From assembly GCF_039697315.1 (NCBI RefSeq), contig NZ_CP155619.1, forward strand, positions 5,332,001 through 5,396,000: a stretch of 64,000 bases of DNA, written 5' to 3'. This DNA comes from Pseudomonas abietaniphila (GTDB lineage: Bacteria; Pseudomonadota; Gammaproteobacteria; Pseudomonadales; Pseudomonadaceae). The first letter of the stretch is position 1. Every line of letters starts with the position of its first letter. Positions 27,118 through 36,631 of this stretch are shown piece by piece. A model generated the notes under the pieces. That model ran no database searches, was not told the DNA's origin, and saw only the letters and a list, made by a program, of their open reading frames with translations. Both the position numbers and the translations under genes were made by a program.

Positions 27118-27160
27118 CGAATTCGCTGCCGTCGTAACCTCCGACGTCTCCCACGGGTAA
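27118..27160. repeat. Degraded copy of the tandem-array core element
   Basis: GCCGTCGTAACCTCCGACG and CTCCCACGGG resemble the core of the 80-bp units at 24563-25280. Single copy in the gap between dusA and the DUF4157 gene; nothing else is seen in that gap. Confidence 0.6.
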
Positions 27161-27222
27161 TGGGGTGTTCCAGGATGCCACTGCTGGTATCGGGCATGAT
27201 TTCAGCCTGAACCACGCCAGAC

Positions 27223-27813
27223 TCAGGGATCGAGCCCTCGCAACACGCGCCCGACCTCGGTCTGAATCTGATACGCCGGGGCTTCCACGGCATTGAAATC
27301 CTGGGTGTATCGCTGTGCGAACCCGTCGACGCCCCATTCCTGGTACTGCTGCACGTGTTTGAGTTCGTGAGCCCACAGGGCAACGTCGTGCTCAGCGGAC
27401 TCGGCCGTGCGGAAGACGATGATGTCGATCAAGGTGACGGCGCCGATGTCGGGGTTTTGCATCATGGCACCGGCGGCGCTGAATTCGCCGTTGTCGCCGA
27501 CCTTATAGAGGGCTGCATCCAGCACACTGGGCGGGTACCAGCGCAGCAGGTGCTCGCGGATCGCGTCGGGAATGGGCTGGGTACCGCTCATGGCGGCGTC
27601 GGCGCGGGACTGGCTGAGCCAGAGGGCGAGCGCGGGGCCGGCGACCTGGGTCACCTCGGAGGGCATGCCGCTGCCGAGGATCTGACCCAGATCGGGCAGG
27701 CAGATGCAGCCGTTGAGGCAGATGAGTTTTTCCCCGGCCGGACAGGACACGGGGTCGGCGAGGGCGCTTGCAGTGAGGCAGGAGAGAAGCAGGGCGAGCA
27801 GGGCGTTGCGCAT
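27223..27813 (-). CDS. Exported DUF4157-type putative metallopeptidase
   Basis: A 196-aa protein with a signal peptide (MRNALLALLLSCLTASALAD, cleavage after ALA). The start of the mature chain is Cys-rich (CPAGEKLICLNGCICLP), suggesting disulfides. The zinc-protease motif HELKH lies in VALWAHELKHVQQYQEWGVD (about residue 145), followed by FNAVEAPAY, the conserved block of DUF4157. The HExxH is intact, so zinc binding is plausible, but no substrate is known for this class. It is transcribed toward dusA and has no operon partner. Confidence 0.82.
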   Translation of the reverse strand: MRNALLALLLSCLTASALADPVSCPAGEKLICLNGCICLPDLGQILGSGMPSEVTQVAGPALALWLSQSRADAAMSGTQPIPDAIREHLLRWYPPSVLDAALYKVGDNGEFSAAGAMMQNPDIGAVTLIDIIVFRTAESAEHDVALWAHELKHVQQYQEWGVDGFAQRYTQDFNAVEAPAYQIQTEVGRVLRGLDP

Positions 27814-27876
27814 GAATGTATCCGGAACGGAAGTGCGCTTAGCCTAGCTGCTCGCCAGCATTTTCTGTAGTCCGGC

Positions 27877-29013
27877 TCAACGCCGGCCGGTGCGCGTGCT
27901 CACATCCACCCAGACCGCGAGTACCAGAATGCTGCCCTTGACGATCATCTGCCAGTAGCTGTCGACGTCGAGCATGGACATGCCGTTGTCCAGGCTGGTG
28001 ATCACCAGCGCGCCAAGCAGCGCGCCGTACACGGTGCCCGATCCACCGCGCATGGACGTGCCGCCGATGAAGCAGGCGGCGATGGCATCCAGTTCACCCA
28101 TGTTGCCCGCAGACGGAGAACCTGCCGCCAGACGTGCCGTGTTCACCAGCCCGGCGAGGGCGCACATGACGCCCATGATGCCGAAGATCCACAACTTAAC
28201 CGCTTGCACGTTGATGCCCGACAGCCGCGTGGCTTCCATGTTGCTGCCCACCGAATAGATGCGGCGGCCGAACACGGTCTGGCTGGTGATGTAGCTGAAG
28301 ACGCCGAGCAAGACCAACAGCAGCAACACCGGTACCGGAATGCCGTCATAGCTGTTGAGCGTATAGACGAAGCCCGCCAACACCGCGCCGATCAACACGA
28401 CCCGCAGGACATCGCGCAGCAGTGCGTGCGGCGCCAGACCGTGCAGTGCGCGGTTGCGGCGCTGGCGCCAGGTCAGAAACACGGTCAGGGCGAACAACAG
28501 GACGCCCAGCGTCACGCCGACCAGCGGCGGCAAGTAGCCCTGGCCGACATAGACCAGTTGCGGCGACACCGGCGCAATGGTCGTGCCGCCGGTGATGCCC
28601 AGCAGAATCCCGCGAAACGCCAGCATGCCGCCCAGGCCGACAATAAAGGAAGGGATACGCAGGTACGCTGTCATGGCGCCGTTGGCCAGCCCGATCAGCA
28701 GTCCACACAGCGCCACGATGCCCAGGTTCACTGGCAGCGGCACGTGATAGACCACGTCAAGAATCGCCGCCACGCCGCCGAGCAAGCCGAGCAATGAACC
28801 GACTGACAGGTCGATTTCGCCGCTGATGATCACCAGCACCATGCCGCAAGCCAGGATGCCGGTGATCGACATTTGACGAAGCAGGTTGGAGAGGTTGCGC
28901 GGCGTCAGAAAGCCGCCTTCGGTCTGCCAGCTGAAAAACAGCCAGATCACGGCGATGGCGATGACCAACGCGAGCATTTTGTAGCGGGTGAAGAGTTGTT
29001 TGACCTGGTTCAT
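27877..29013 (-). CDS. xylH: D-xylose ABC transporter permease XylH
   Basis: Inner-membrane channel of the xylose importer, 378 aa, about ten hydrophobic segments. Family landmarks are NLLRQMSITGILACGMVLVI and SGEIDLSVGSLLGLLGGVAA near the N-terminus, ANGAMTAYLRIPSFIVGLGG in the middle, and ACFIGGTSMRGGSGTVYGAL plus LDNGMSMLDVDSYWQMIVKG near the end. The start codon abuts the xylG stop with no gap (TAAATG), so the two are translationally coupled. Confidence 0.94.
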   Translation of the reverse strand: MNQVKQLFTRYKMLALVIAIAVIWLFFSWQTEGGFLTPRNLSNLLRQMSITGILACGMVLVIISGEIDLSVGSLLGLLGGVAAILDVVYHVPLPVNLGIVALCGLLIGLANGAMTAYLRIPSFIVGLGGMLAFRGILLGITGGTTIAPVSPQLVYVGQGYLPPLVGVTLGVLLFALTVFLTWRQRRNRALHGLAPHALLRDVLRVVLIGAVLAGFVYTLNSYDGIPVPVLLLLVLLGVFSYITSQTVFGRRIYSVGSNMEATRLSGINVQAVKLWIFGIMGVMCALAGLVNTARLAAGSPSAGNMGELDAIAACFIGGTSMRGGSGTVYGALLGALVITSLDNGMSMLDVDSYWQMIVKGSILVLAVWVDVSTRTGRR

Positions 29014-30585
29014 TTACGCGGAGCTCCCCACAGCAGCTGGTCGATCATTATTGTTATGTCCGTCGGGCTGGCTGAGCGCGGCGGCGAGCACCTGTTCCTG
29101 GGTCAGGTCCTGGTTGATGAAGTCCCCGCGCAACTGGCCTTCGCCGATCACCAGTACGCGGTCGGAGACGCCGAGCACTTCGGCGAGTTCCGACGACACC
29201 ATGATGATCGACACGCCGGTGGCGGCCAGTGCGCCCATCAGTTTGTAGATCTCGTACTTGGCGCCCACGTCGACACCGCGCGTCGGCTCGTCGAGGATCA
29301 GCACCCGCGGTTGGGTCAGGAGCATTTTCGCCAGCACCGCTTTTTGCTGATTGCCGCCCGAGAGGCTGGTGATCGGCAGAAACGGGCTCGCCGTCTTGAG
29401 GTGCATGCGCGCGATTTCCTTGTCGATGCTCCCCAGTTCCTGCTCGGCGTCGATGCGCGTCAGGTGGGAAAAACTGTCGAGTACCGCCAGCGTGATGTTC
29501 TGTCCGACGCCGAGGTCGGGAATGATGCCCTGACGCTTGCGGTCTTCAGGAACCATGCACAGCCCTGCGCGAATCGATTTCAGCGGCGTACGGGTGTCGA
29601 TCTTCTGGCCCTCCAGCCAGACCTCGCCTTCATAACGGCCGGGATAAGAGCCGAACAGCGCGGACACCAGCTCCGTGCGACCGGCGCCAACCAGCCCGGC
29701 AATGCCGAGGATCTCGCCGCGTTTGAGGGTGAAAGAGATGTCGTCGACGCGTTTGCGTCTGGGGTTGTCGACGTCGTAGCAGGTGAAGTGCCGCGCTTCG
29801 AAAATCACCTCGCCGACGGCGTGGGGTTCGGTGGGGTAGAGGTTGCTCATCTCGCGTCCGACCATCTGGGTGATGATCTTCGGGATGTCCATGTCGGCCA
29901 TGGCGGTGGTTGCGATGTGTTTGCCGTCGCGGATGACCGAAATCGTGTCGCACACGGCGGCGACTTCATCGAGCTTGTGCGAGATGTAAACGCAGGCCAC
30001 ACCCTTGGCCTTGAGGTCGCGGATGATGTCCAGCAAGACGTCGATTTCCGAACGGGTCAGGGCCGATGAGGGCTCGTCGAGGATCAGCAGACGGGCTTTC
30101 TTGTTCAGTGCCTTGGCGATCTCGACCAGTTGCTGGTAGCCACCGCCGTACTGGGACACCGGCAGCGCGACGTTCATGTCGGGCACTTTCAGCTCGCGCA
30201 TCAGGGCTTCGGCACGGTGGATCATCGCCGGGTAATTCATGCGCCCGCCCGGCAAGGTCAGTTCGTGGCCCATGAAGATGTTTTCTGCCACCGACAGATC
30301 GGGGACCAGCGTCAGCTCCTGGTGGATGATGACGATCCCGGCGGCCTCGGTTTCGCTGATGGATTGGGCTTTGAGCGGTTGGCCGTCCCAGACGATTTCG
30401 CCGTCCCAGGTGCCATGGGGATAGACCGCTGACAGCACTTTCATCAGGGTCGATTTCCCGGCGCCGTTCTCGCCGCACAGGCCGACGCATTCGCCGGGCC
30501 GGACCTTGATGTCGATGCCGTTCAGGGCTTTGACACCGCCGAAGGATTTGACGATGCCGTTCATTTGCAGCAGGTAGTCGGACAT
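29014..30585 (-). CDS. xylG: D-xylose ABC transporter ATP-binding protein XylG
   Basis: A 523-aa ATPase with two nucleotide-binding halves, typical of the CUT2 sugar importers. First half: Walker [12 protein letters not shown] (about residue 38), signature-like region [16 protein letters not shown] and Walker [14 protein letters not shown]. Second half: [16 protein letters not shown] in place of a strict Walker A, signature [19 protein letters not shown] and Walker [14 protein letters not shown]. Unequal halves like these are normal in this family. It is followed immediately by xylH. Between it and xylF is a 218-bp gap containing a perfect inverted repeat, so expression relative to xylF is probably set by mRNA processing there. 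Confidence 0.95.
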   Translation of the reverse strand: MSDYLLQMNGIVKSFGGVKALNGIDIKVRPGECVGLCGENGAGKSTLMKVLSAVYPHGTWDGEIVWDGQPLKAQSISETEAAGIVIIHQELTLVPDLSVAENIFMGHELTLPGGRMNYPAMIHRAEALMRELKVPDMNVALPVSQYGGGYQQLVEIAKALNKKARLLILDEPSSALTRSEIDVLLDIIRDLKAKGVACVYISHKLDEVAAVCDTISVIRDGKHIATTAMADMDIPKIITQMVGREMSNLYPTEPHAVGEVIFEARHFTCYDVDNPRRKRVDDISFTLKRGEILGIAGLVGAGRTELVSALFGSYPGRYEGEVWLEGQKIDTRTPLKSIRAGLCMVPEDRKRQGIIPDLGVGQNITLAVLDSFSHLTRIDAEQELGSIDKEIARMHLKTASPFLPITSLSGGNQQKAVLAKMLLTQPRVLILDEPTRGVDVGAKYEIYKLMGALAATGVSIIMVSSELAEVLGVSDRVLVIGEGQLRGDFINQDLTQEQVLAAALSQPDGHNNNDRPAAVGSSA

Positions 30586-30618
30586 TGCGTGGTATTCCAG
30601 GACAGGCCGGAGTTCTCG

Positions 30619-30753
30619 TGTAGGAGCGTGGCTTGTCCCGCGATCGGCTGCGAAGCAGTCGTAAATTCAGCAGACGCGTTGTGTCAGGCAAACCACAGTG
30701 TCAGGTTTTACGACGGGTTCCCCGCCGATCGCGGGACAAGCCACGCTCCTACA
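30619..30753. repeat. Perfect 29-bp inverted repeat (REP pair) between xylF and xylG
   Basis: Arms 30619-30647 and 30725-30753 are exact reverse complements (TGTAGGAGCGTGGCTTGTCC and nine more bases), 77 bp apart. The mRNA stem would follow xylF, a position where REP hairpins protect an abundant binding-protein message. Confidence 0.92.
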
Positions 30754-30803
30754 GGTGTCGGTGCAGGGCTCACACTACAGCTATGACACCCTGCAAGGGG
30801 CGA

Positions 30804-31805
30804 TCACTTCCCGGCGATCTGATCCTTGGTGTAGAACCCGTCTTTCTCCAGCAGGTCAATGTTGTCCTTGGTCAACGGCGTCGGGGTCAGGAGGATGGTG
30901 TCGACCTTTTTCGTGCCGTTGTCGTATTGGGAGCTGAACGCCGGTTTTTCATTGCGCGCCAGTTGCACCGAAAGCTTGGCGGCTTCCGAGGCGATCAGCT
31001 TCAGCGGTTTGTAGACGGTCATGGTCTGGGTGCCGTCGATTACGCGCTTGACCGCCGCCAGGTCGGCGTCCTGACCGGAGATGGGCACCTTGCCCGCCAG
31101 CTTCTGTGCGGCCAGGGCCTGAATCGCGCCACCGGCCGTGGCATCGTTGGAGGCGACGATGCCGTCGATCTTGTTGCCGTTCTTGGTCAGGGCGTTTTCA
31201 ACGATGCTCAGCGCTTCGGTCGGGTTCCACTCCTTGACCCATTGCTGGCCGACAACCTTGATGTCGCCCTTGTCGATGGCCGGCTGCAGCACTTTCATCT
31301 GGCCTTCGCGCAGCACTTTGGCGTTGTTGTCGGTCGGGGCGCCGCCCAGCAGGAAGTAGTTGCCCTTCGGCTGTGCCTTCAACACGCCGGCGGCCTGCAT
31401 CTCGCCGACTTTCTCGTTATCGAAGGAGATGTAGGCATCGATGTCGGCGTTCAGGATCAGGCGATCGTAAGACACCACCTTGATCCCGGCTTTCTTGGCC
31501 TCGGCCACTGCGTTGGTCAGCACGGTGGCGTTGAACGGCACGATGACGATCACATCGACGCCGCGAGAAATCAGGTTTTCGATCTGGGAGATCTGCTTCT
31601 GTTCGTTGGCATCCGCCGATTGAACGAAGACTTTGGCGTCCATCTTCTCGGCCGCCGCGACGAAGTAGTCACGGTCGCGCGACCAGCGCTCCAGCCGCAG
31701 GTCGTCGATGGAGAAACCGATTTTCGGATGGGCCGCGTCGGCCATGACCGGCAGACTGAGCAGTGCCAGTGCGCTGGCGAGCAGGGTGCGTTTCAGGTTT
31801 TTCAT
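30804..31805 (-). CDS. xylF: D-xylose-binding periplasmic protein XylF
   Basis: Substrate-binding component of the xylose importer. Start is the ATG at 31805 (333 aa), preceded by AAAGGA; a longer open frame to 31901 has no ribosome-binding site. The signal peptide is MKNLKRTLLASALALLSLPV followed by MADAAHP. The mature chain shows KIGFSIDDLRLERWSRDRDY, the xylose-binding protein N-terminus, then VVSYDRLILNADIDAYISFD and VPISGQDADLAAVKRVIDGT, where the Asp and Asn residues contact the sugar. Order xylA, xylF, xylG, xylH on one strand is the usual Pseudomonas arrangement. Control is presumably by XylR. Confidence 0.95.
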   Translation of the reverse strand: MKNLKRTLLASALALLSLPVMADAAHPKIGFSIDDLRLERWSRDRDYFVAAAEKMDAKVFVQSADANEQKQISQIENLISRGVDVIVIVPFNATVLTNAVAEAKKAGIKVVSYDRLILNADIDAYISFDNEKVGEMQAAGVLKAQPKGNYFLLGGAPTDNNAKVLREGQMKVLQPAIDKGDIKVVGQQWVKEWNPTEALSIVENALTKNGNKIDGIVASNDATAGGAIQALAAQKLAGKVPISGQDADLAAVKRVIDGTQTMTVYKPLKLIASEAAKLSVQLARNEKPAFSSQYDNGTKKVDTILLTPTPLTKDNIDLLEKDGFYTKDQIAGK

Positions 31806-32000
31806 TGTGGTGCGTCCTTTTATTGTTGTTTGGGGGGCACTTCCTGAGCGTGTACGTGTTTCCGGGTGAAACTGTAGTAAGTCGCCAGCTCCCGCGAGCA
31901 ACGAATTGTCGCGAGAATGTAACCGCCGCGTGCGGGGTGTCAGACGACTCCGCGGCAGTTGAAAGCCGTGTTCGCGGGCAAGGGCGCTCCTACCTACTCG

Positions 32001-33317
32001 TTATCGGTAGATGAATCTGTTCACCACGCCTTCGAGCATCTCCTGACGGCCACTGACCGCCTGTGGGTTGAGTTCATGGTCGAACGCATGTTGGGCGAGC
32101 GACTCCAGGCTGAAATCCCCGGACAGGACGGCGCGGCCAAAGGGTTGATCCCAACCGGCGTAGCGGGTGTCCTTGAACTGCTGGAGCAGGTCGTTTTCGA
32201 TCATGGCTGCCGCGCGCTCAAGCGCCAGGGCGAGCACATCCATCGCTGCGACATGGCCGTAGAACAGGTCGACTTCATCGAGGCTCTGACGGCGCACCTT
32301 GGAATCGAAATTGAAGCCGCCGTTCTTGAAGCCGCCGGCCTTGAGGATCTCGTAGGTCGCCAGGGTCATCTCTTCAACACTGTTAGGGAACTGGTCAGTG
32401 TCCCAGCCGTTCTGCGGGTCGCCCCGGTTGGCGTCGATGCTACCGAATATGCCCAGCGAAGCTGCCGTGGCGATTTCGTGATGGAAACTGTGGCCCGCGA
32501 GGGTCGCGTGGTTCGCTTCGATGTTGACCTTGATCTCCTTCTCCAGGCCGTACTGCTGCAGAAAGCCGAACACAGTGGCGCTGTCGTAATCGTATTGGTG
32601 TTTGGTCGGTTCCTGCGGCTTGGGTTCGATCAGCAAGTCGCCCTTGAAGCCGATTTTGTGCTTGTGCTCGACCACCATGCGCATGAAGCGCCCCAGTTGT
32701 TCGCGCTCGCGCTTGAGGTCGGTATTGAGCAGCGTCTCGTAACCTTCACGACCGCCCCACAGCACGTAGTTGGAGCCTTTCAAGCGCTGCGTGGCGTTCA
32801 TGGCGCTGAACACCTGAGTGGCGGCGTAGGCGAAGACTTCCGGGTCCGGGTTGCTCGCAGCGCCCGCAGCAAAGCGCGGGTTGCTGAAGCAGTTGGCCGT
32901 GCCCCACAGCAACTGGATGCCACTGCTTTCCTGATGACGTTCAAGCTCGTCGACCATGTGCGCGAAGTTGTGGCGGTATTCCTTGAGGCTGGCACCTTCA
33001 GGCGCGACGTCGGTGTCGTGGAAACTGTAGTAATCGATGCCCAGTTTGGAGAAGAACTCGAACGCGGCTTCGGCCTTGAAGCGCGCAAGCTCCATGGCGT
33101 CGCCCGGCTTGATCCAGGGACGCTTGAAGGTGCCGACGCCGAACATGTCGGCGCCTGGCCAGACGAAGGTGTGCCAGTAGCAGGCCGCCATGCGCAGGTG
33201 CTCGCGCATCGGCTTGCCGAGGATGATTTTGTCGGCGTTGTAATGGCGGAAGGCAAGGGGGGAATCGCTGTCGGGACCTTCGTAGCGAATCCTGTCGATC
33301 TCGGGGAAGCAGGGCAT
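32001..33317 (-). CDS. xylA: Xylose isomerase
   Basis: Converts D-xylose to D-xylulose in the cytosol, metal-dependent. The 438-aa length fits the class II enzyme. Landmarks are [19 protein letters not shown] sequence (here [16 protein letters not shown] near residue 45), [14 protein letters not shown] near 95 with the catalytic His, [17 protein letters not shown] near 182, and [18 protein letters not shown] near 228 with metal ligands. [20 protein letters not shown] follows. A xylulose kinase gene is not in the window. The 170-bp gap to divergent xylR holds the regulatory region, and the 195-bp gap to xylF contains a partial REP arm near 31970 but no terminator that I can see. Confidence 0.96.
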   Translation of the reverse strand: MPCFPEIDRIRYEGPDSDSPLAFRHYNADKIILGKPMREHLRMAACYWHTFVWPGADMFGVGTFKRPWIKPGDAMELARFKAEAAFEFFSKLGIDYYSFHDTDVAPEGASLKEYRHNFAHMVDELERHQESSGIQLLWGTANCFSNPRFAAGAASNPDPEVFAYAATQVFSAMNATQRLKGSNYVLWGGREGYETLLNTDLKREREQLGRFMRMVVEHKHKIGFKGDLLIEPKPQEPTKHQYDYDSATVFGFLQQYGLEKEIKVNIEANHATLAGHSFHHEIATAASLGIFGSIDANRGDPQNGWDTDQFPNSVEEMTLATYEILKAGGFKNGGFNFDSKVRRQSLDEVDLFYGHVAAMDVLALALERAAAMIENDLLQQFKDTRYAGWDQPFGRAVLSGDFSLESLAQHAFDHELNPQAVSGRQEMLEGVVNRFIYR

Positions 33318-33488
33318 CGGTCATTTCCTTGTTGTTCTGGTTGATCGGCGACTGTCCCGATACTAACAACGGGCCCGGCCCTCAAAATTATGAAAATCAC
33401 CAACTCGGTGTTCGATTTTGAGTATTGAGATTCGCTGCGTGCAGGCCTAGTCTGTGCCGACCTGTTTCACAGGCTCGGGGGAAAAACA

Positions 33489-34667
33489 ATGAAAACCGTC
33501 CCGCCCGTTCACCGTATTGCCCTGCTGTTCAACGGCGGCAAGATCTACGATCGCGGCATCATCACTGGCATCGGCAATTACCTGAGCAGCACGCGCGCAT
33601 CCTGGGATCTGTTCCTTGAGGAGGATTTTCTCTGCCGTTTGAAAGGCATCGAGCGCTGGCAAGGCGACGGGATCATTGCTGACTTCGACGATCCGCTGAT
33701 TGGCGAGGCGCTGGCCGGAAGCAAGTTGCCCGTGGTCGCGGTCGGCGGCTCGTACGAAGACGAACGCGCCTACCCGAAGCACATTCCTTACGTGGCGACC
33801 GACAACTTTGCGCTGATCAAACTGGCGTATGAGCATCTGATCGAGGCCGGTCTGACGCGTTTTGCCTGTTTCAGTCTGCCGGAAGCCCAGAGCAATCGCT
33901 GGGCGCAGGAGCGGGAAAAGGCGTTCCGCCGCCTGCTGCAACGCGACGGTTTGCGCGGCGAGGTCTATCGAGGCCTGAGCACCAGCGCGCCGCTCTGGGA
34001 CAGCGCCGTGGAACAGCAGATCGCCTGGTTGCAGAGTCTGCCCAAACCCATCGGCATCATTGCCGTCAGCGACGCGCGCGCCCGTCAGTTGCTGCAGGCC
34101 TGTCTGACTGCGGGAATCGCGGTGCCGGAGCAGGTGGCGCTGATCGGCATCGACAACGACCCGCTGACCCGCACCTTGACTCGTGTGCCGCTGAGTTCTG
34201 TGATTCAGGGCACGCAAAGCATGGGCCGCACGGCGGCGGCCTTGCTGCACCAGATGCTGCACGGCATGCCCTCCACGACGAGTCAGATCCTGGTGCCGCC
34301 GGAGGCCATCAATGTGCAAGCCTCCAGCCTGCATCAACCGTTGGGCAACCCATACGTCATGCAGGCGTTGCACTTCATTCGTCAGTACGCCTGCCAGGGC
34401 ATCAAGACCGCGCAGGTCGCGGGGTATGTCGGGATCTCGCGCTCTTCACTGGAATCGCACTTTCGCAAAGCGCGCGGTTGCAGCGTGCATGACGAAATCC
34501 TTCGCTTCAAACTGGCTGCGGCGGCTTCGCGACTGGAAAAAACCGATTCGGCCATCGCCGACATTGCGCAGCATTGCGGCTTCAAATCCGCGCAATACCT
34601 GCATACCGTGTTTCGCCGAGAATTCGGTTGCACGCCGCGCGAGTATCAACAGGATGTCGCGCATTGA
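33489..34667 (+). CDS. xylR: Xylose operon transcriptional activator XylR
   Basis: A 392-aa activator with a LacI-like sugar-binding domain and an AraC-type C-terminus. Residues about 8-275 form the periplasmic-binding-protein fold (HRIALLFNGGKIYDRGIITG, then GDGIIADFDDPL, YVATDNFALIKLAYEHLIEA, VALIGIDNDPLTRTL). From about 290 come two helix-turn-helices: AGYVGISRSSLESHFRKARG, then IADIAQHCGFKSAQYLHTVF and RREFGCTPREYQ. It is divergent from xylA, which it should activate with xylose. An AT-rich stretch at about 33385-33425 near xylA is a plausible binding region, though I cannot define the operator. Confidence 0.94.
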   Translation: MKTVPPVHRIALLFNGGKIYDRGIITGIGNYLSSTRASWDLFLEEDFLCRLKGIERWQGDGIIADFDDPLIGEALAGSKLPVVAVGGSYEDERAYPKHIPYVATDNFALIKLAYEHLIEAGLTRFACFSLPEAQSNRWAQEREKAFRRLLQRDGLRGEVYRGLSTSAPLWDSAVEQQIAWLQSLPKPIGIIAVSDARARQLLQACLTAGIAVPEQVALIGIDNDPLTRTLTRVPLSSVIQGTQSMGRTAAALLHQMLHGMPSTTSQILVPPEAINVQASSLHQPLGNPYVMQALHFIRQYACQGIKTAQVAGYVGISRSSLESHFRKARGCSVHDEILRFKLAAAASRLEKTDSAIADIAQHCGFKSAQYLHTVFRREFGCTPREYQQDVAH

Positions 34668-34735
34668 TTTGCTTTTGAGGCACGACCTGCGAGGCGTGCC
34701 TAACCATAACAACGACAACATCACAGGAGTCATCG

Positions 34736-35662
34736 ATGCATCCGATTCGTTTAGGGCTGGTGGGTTACGGCAAGATCGCGCAAGACCAGCACGTGCCGGC
34801 GATCCGCGCCAACCCGCAGTTCGAGCTGGTGGCCGTCGCCACCCTGGGTCAGCCTTGCCCCGGCGTCGACAACTTCAGCTCGCTCGCCGACCTGCTTGCG
34901 CACGGTCCGCAGGTGGACGCGATTGCTTTCTGCACACCGCCGCAAGGCCGTTTTGCGCTGGTTCAGCAGGCCCTCGACGCGGGCAAGCATGTGCTGGTGG
35001 AAAAGCCGCCGTGCTCGACCCTCGGCGAAGCGATGTCGCTGATCGATGAAGTGAAACAGGCGGGCGTCAGTGGCTTGTTCGCCTGGCACTCCCGTTTCGC
35101 GCCGGGTGTGGCAAACGCGAAAGAGTGGCTGAAGGGTAAAGCCCTGACGCAGGTGCGGGTCGAGTGGAAAGAACAGGTGCGCAAATGGCACCCCGGTCAG
35201 GCGTGGATCTGGCAAGCGGGTGGTTTGGGGGTGTTCGACCCGGGCATCAACGCGCTGTCGATCGTCACCGATCTGCTCCCGGGTTCGCTGTTCGTCACGT
35301 CTGCCGCGTTGAGCGTGCCGGACAACTGCCAGTCACCGATCAACGCGAACCTGAGCATCCGGAGCCAGGGCCAGGTGGAAGTTCTGGCCGAGTTCGATTT
35401 CGACCACAGCGACAACGAACTGTGGCGCATCGAGCTGCACAGCGACGAAGGCATGATGCGTCTGGATTCGGGCGGTGCTCAGGTCAGCATCGATGGCGTG
35501 CCGCAGAGCGTGTCGGAGGAGGGGGAATACCCGGCGATGTACCGGCATTTCGCGCAATTGATCGCCGACCGGCAGAGCGACCTGGACCTGCAGCCTTTGC
35601 GCATCGTGGCGGACAGTTTTTTTGTCGGCAGCAAAGAGACGGTGGCGGCGTTTCATGAGTAA
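34736..35662 (+). CDS. Gfo/Idh/MocA sugar dehydrogenase, probably D-galactose/L-arabinose 1-dehydrogenase
   Basis: A 308-aa NAD(P)-dependent oxidoreductase. The Rossmann start is IRLGLVGYGKIAQDQHVPAI (residues 4-23). The EKP motif lies in HVLVEKPPCSTLGEA near 91. The catalytic region reads FAWHSRFAPGVANAKEW near 117, and GGLGVFDPGINALSIV near 160 contains the DxGxN active-site pattern. It closely recalls Pseudomonas D-galactose 1-dehydrogenase (Gal), which also oxidises L-arabinose at C1 to a lactone. Here it follows xylR in the same direction after 68 bp with a hairpin (AGGCACG to CGTGCCT, 34678-34701), suggesting pentose metabolism. D-xylose oxidation cannot be excluded. Confidence 0.82.
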   Translation: MHPIRLGLVGYGKIAQDQHVPAIRANPQFELVAVATLGQPCPGVDNFSSLADLLAHGPQVDAIAFCTPPQGRFALVQQALDAGKHVLVEKPPCSTLGEAMSLIDEVKQAGVSGLFAWHSRFAPGVANAKEWLKGKALTQVRVEWKEQVRKWHPGQAWIWQAGGLGVFDPGINALSIVTDLLPGSLFVTSAALSVPDNCQSPINANLSIRSQGQVEVLAEFDFDHSDNELWRIELHSDEGMMRLDSGGAQVSIDGVPQSVSEEGEYPAMYRHFAQLIADRQSDLDLQPLRIVADSFFVGSKETVAAFHE

Positions 35663-35747
35663 AGCGGTGCGCTGAGGCCGTGCATAAGCAGTGGGGATTG
35701 GTTGTTGGCTCCCGAATGCGGTGGGCCAGCGACATTGAGGGTGAATG

Positions 35748-35898
35748 AGATTCTGCAGACGCTCCGTGGGCCCGCGCCGAACGGACATCCATGTCCTTAC
35801 GACGCTCTCGCGGCATCCATGCCGCTCGACCCACTGCGCGCCACCTCCGTTCAGCCTGCACCCAAGTCGCGTTTTGTGGTGTCTGGACTGCTGCGGTA
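35748..35898. repeat. Dispersed intergenic element, copy 3 (inverted, shorter)
   Basis: Read on the minus strand it matches the elements at 3405 and 20958: CCAGACACCAC, CGACTTGGGTGCAGGCTGAA and GGGCCCACGGAGCGTC. It is shorter at its far end. Confidence 0.75.
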
Positions 35899-36034
35899 TG
35901 AAGATCAAGATCAAAAGCGAAGCGCGACCTGCGCTTTGGTAGGTTCGCCGCATAACTGCCGGTCAAACATAAAACCTGTAGGAGTTAGCTTGCTGACGAG
36001 TGCGGTGTGTCATTCACCCTTGGTGTATCTGATC

Positions 36035-36582
36035 CACCGCATTCGCGGCCGTCGTAACCTCCGACTGCTCCCACAGGTCCGCGGTCAGCCTGTTGTTGGG
36101 CGCATCGTTGATTCATGATCGTTCTCCATGCGCTGCGTGGGAATGCCCGTCAGGATGCTCTGCGTCCGGACCGGGGCGGAGCGTCAATCGCTGCGTGACC
36201 CGTAGACGGGCCAACGCCTCGACCTGGGGGCTCGATTAAACCCTGTGGGAGCGAGCTTGCTCGCGAATGCAGTCATTCAGAGACATAAACGGTGAATGAC
36301 ACACCGCATTCGCGGCCGTCGTAACCTCCGACTGCTCCCACAGGTCCGCGGTCAGCCTGTTGTTGGGCGCATCGTTTCCCACGCGTTGCGTGGAAATGTC
36401 CGTGTGCGGACCGAGGAGCAGCGTCAATCGCTGCGTGACCTGTAGACGGGCCAACGCCTCGACCTGGGGCTCGATTAAACCCTGTGGGAGCGAGCTTGCT
36501 CGCGAATACAGTGGGTCAGATACATCCTTGGTGAATGATTCACCGCATTCGTCCGCAAGTTGACTCCCACAGGTCCGAGGTA
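36035..36582. repeat. Duplicated REP-containing block in a gene-free region
   Basis: Between 35663 and 36631 no gene is supported. The block 36035-36272 recurs at 36302-36511 (offset 267 bp) with differences mainly in the middle. Both contain CACCGCATTCGCGGCCGTCG, GGTCAGCCTGTTGTTGGGCG, GACGGGCCAACGCCTCGACC and TGTGGGAGCGAGCTTGCTCG. A third partial start is at 36541-36582. The core is the same element that forms the 80-bp tandem array at 24563. Confidence 0.85.
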
Positions 36583-36631
36583 GGTCACCTATTGGGTGAT
36601 CAGCCGCGGCCCTAATGACCGTTTGAACCGA

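Noticed and set aside
31806..31901. Longer N-terminus for XylF
   Set aside because: It would bury the signal peptide; AAAGGA and ATG at 31805 give the normal exported protein.
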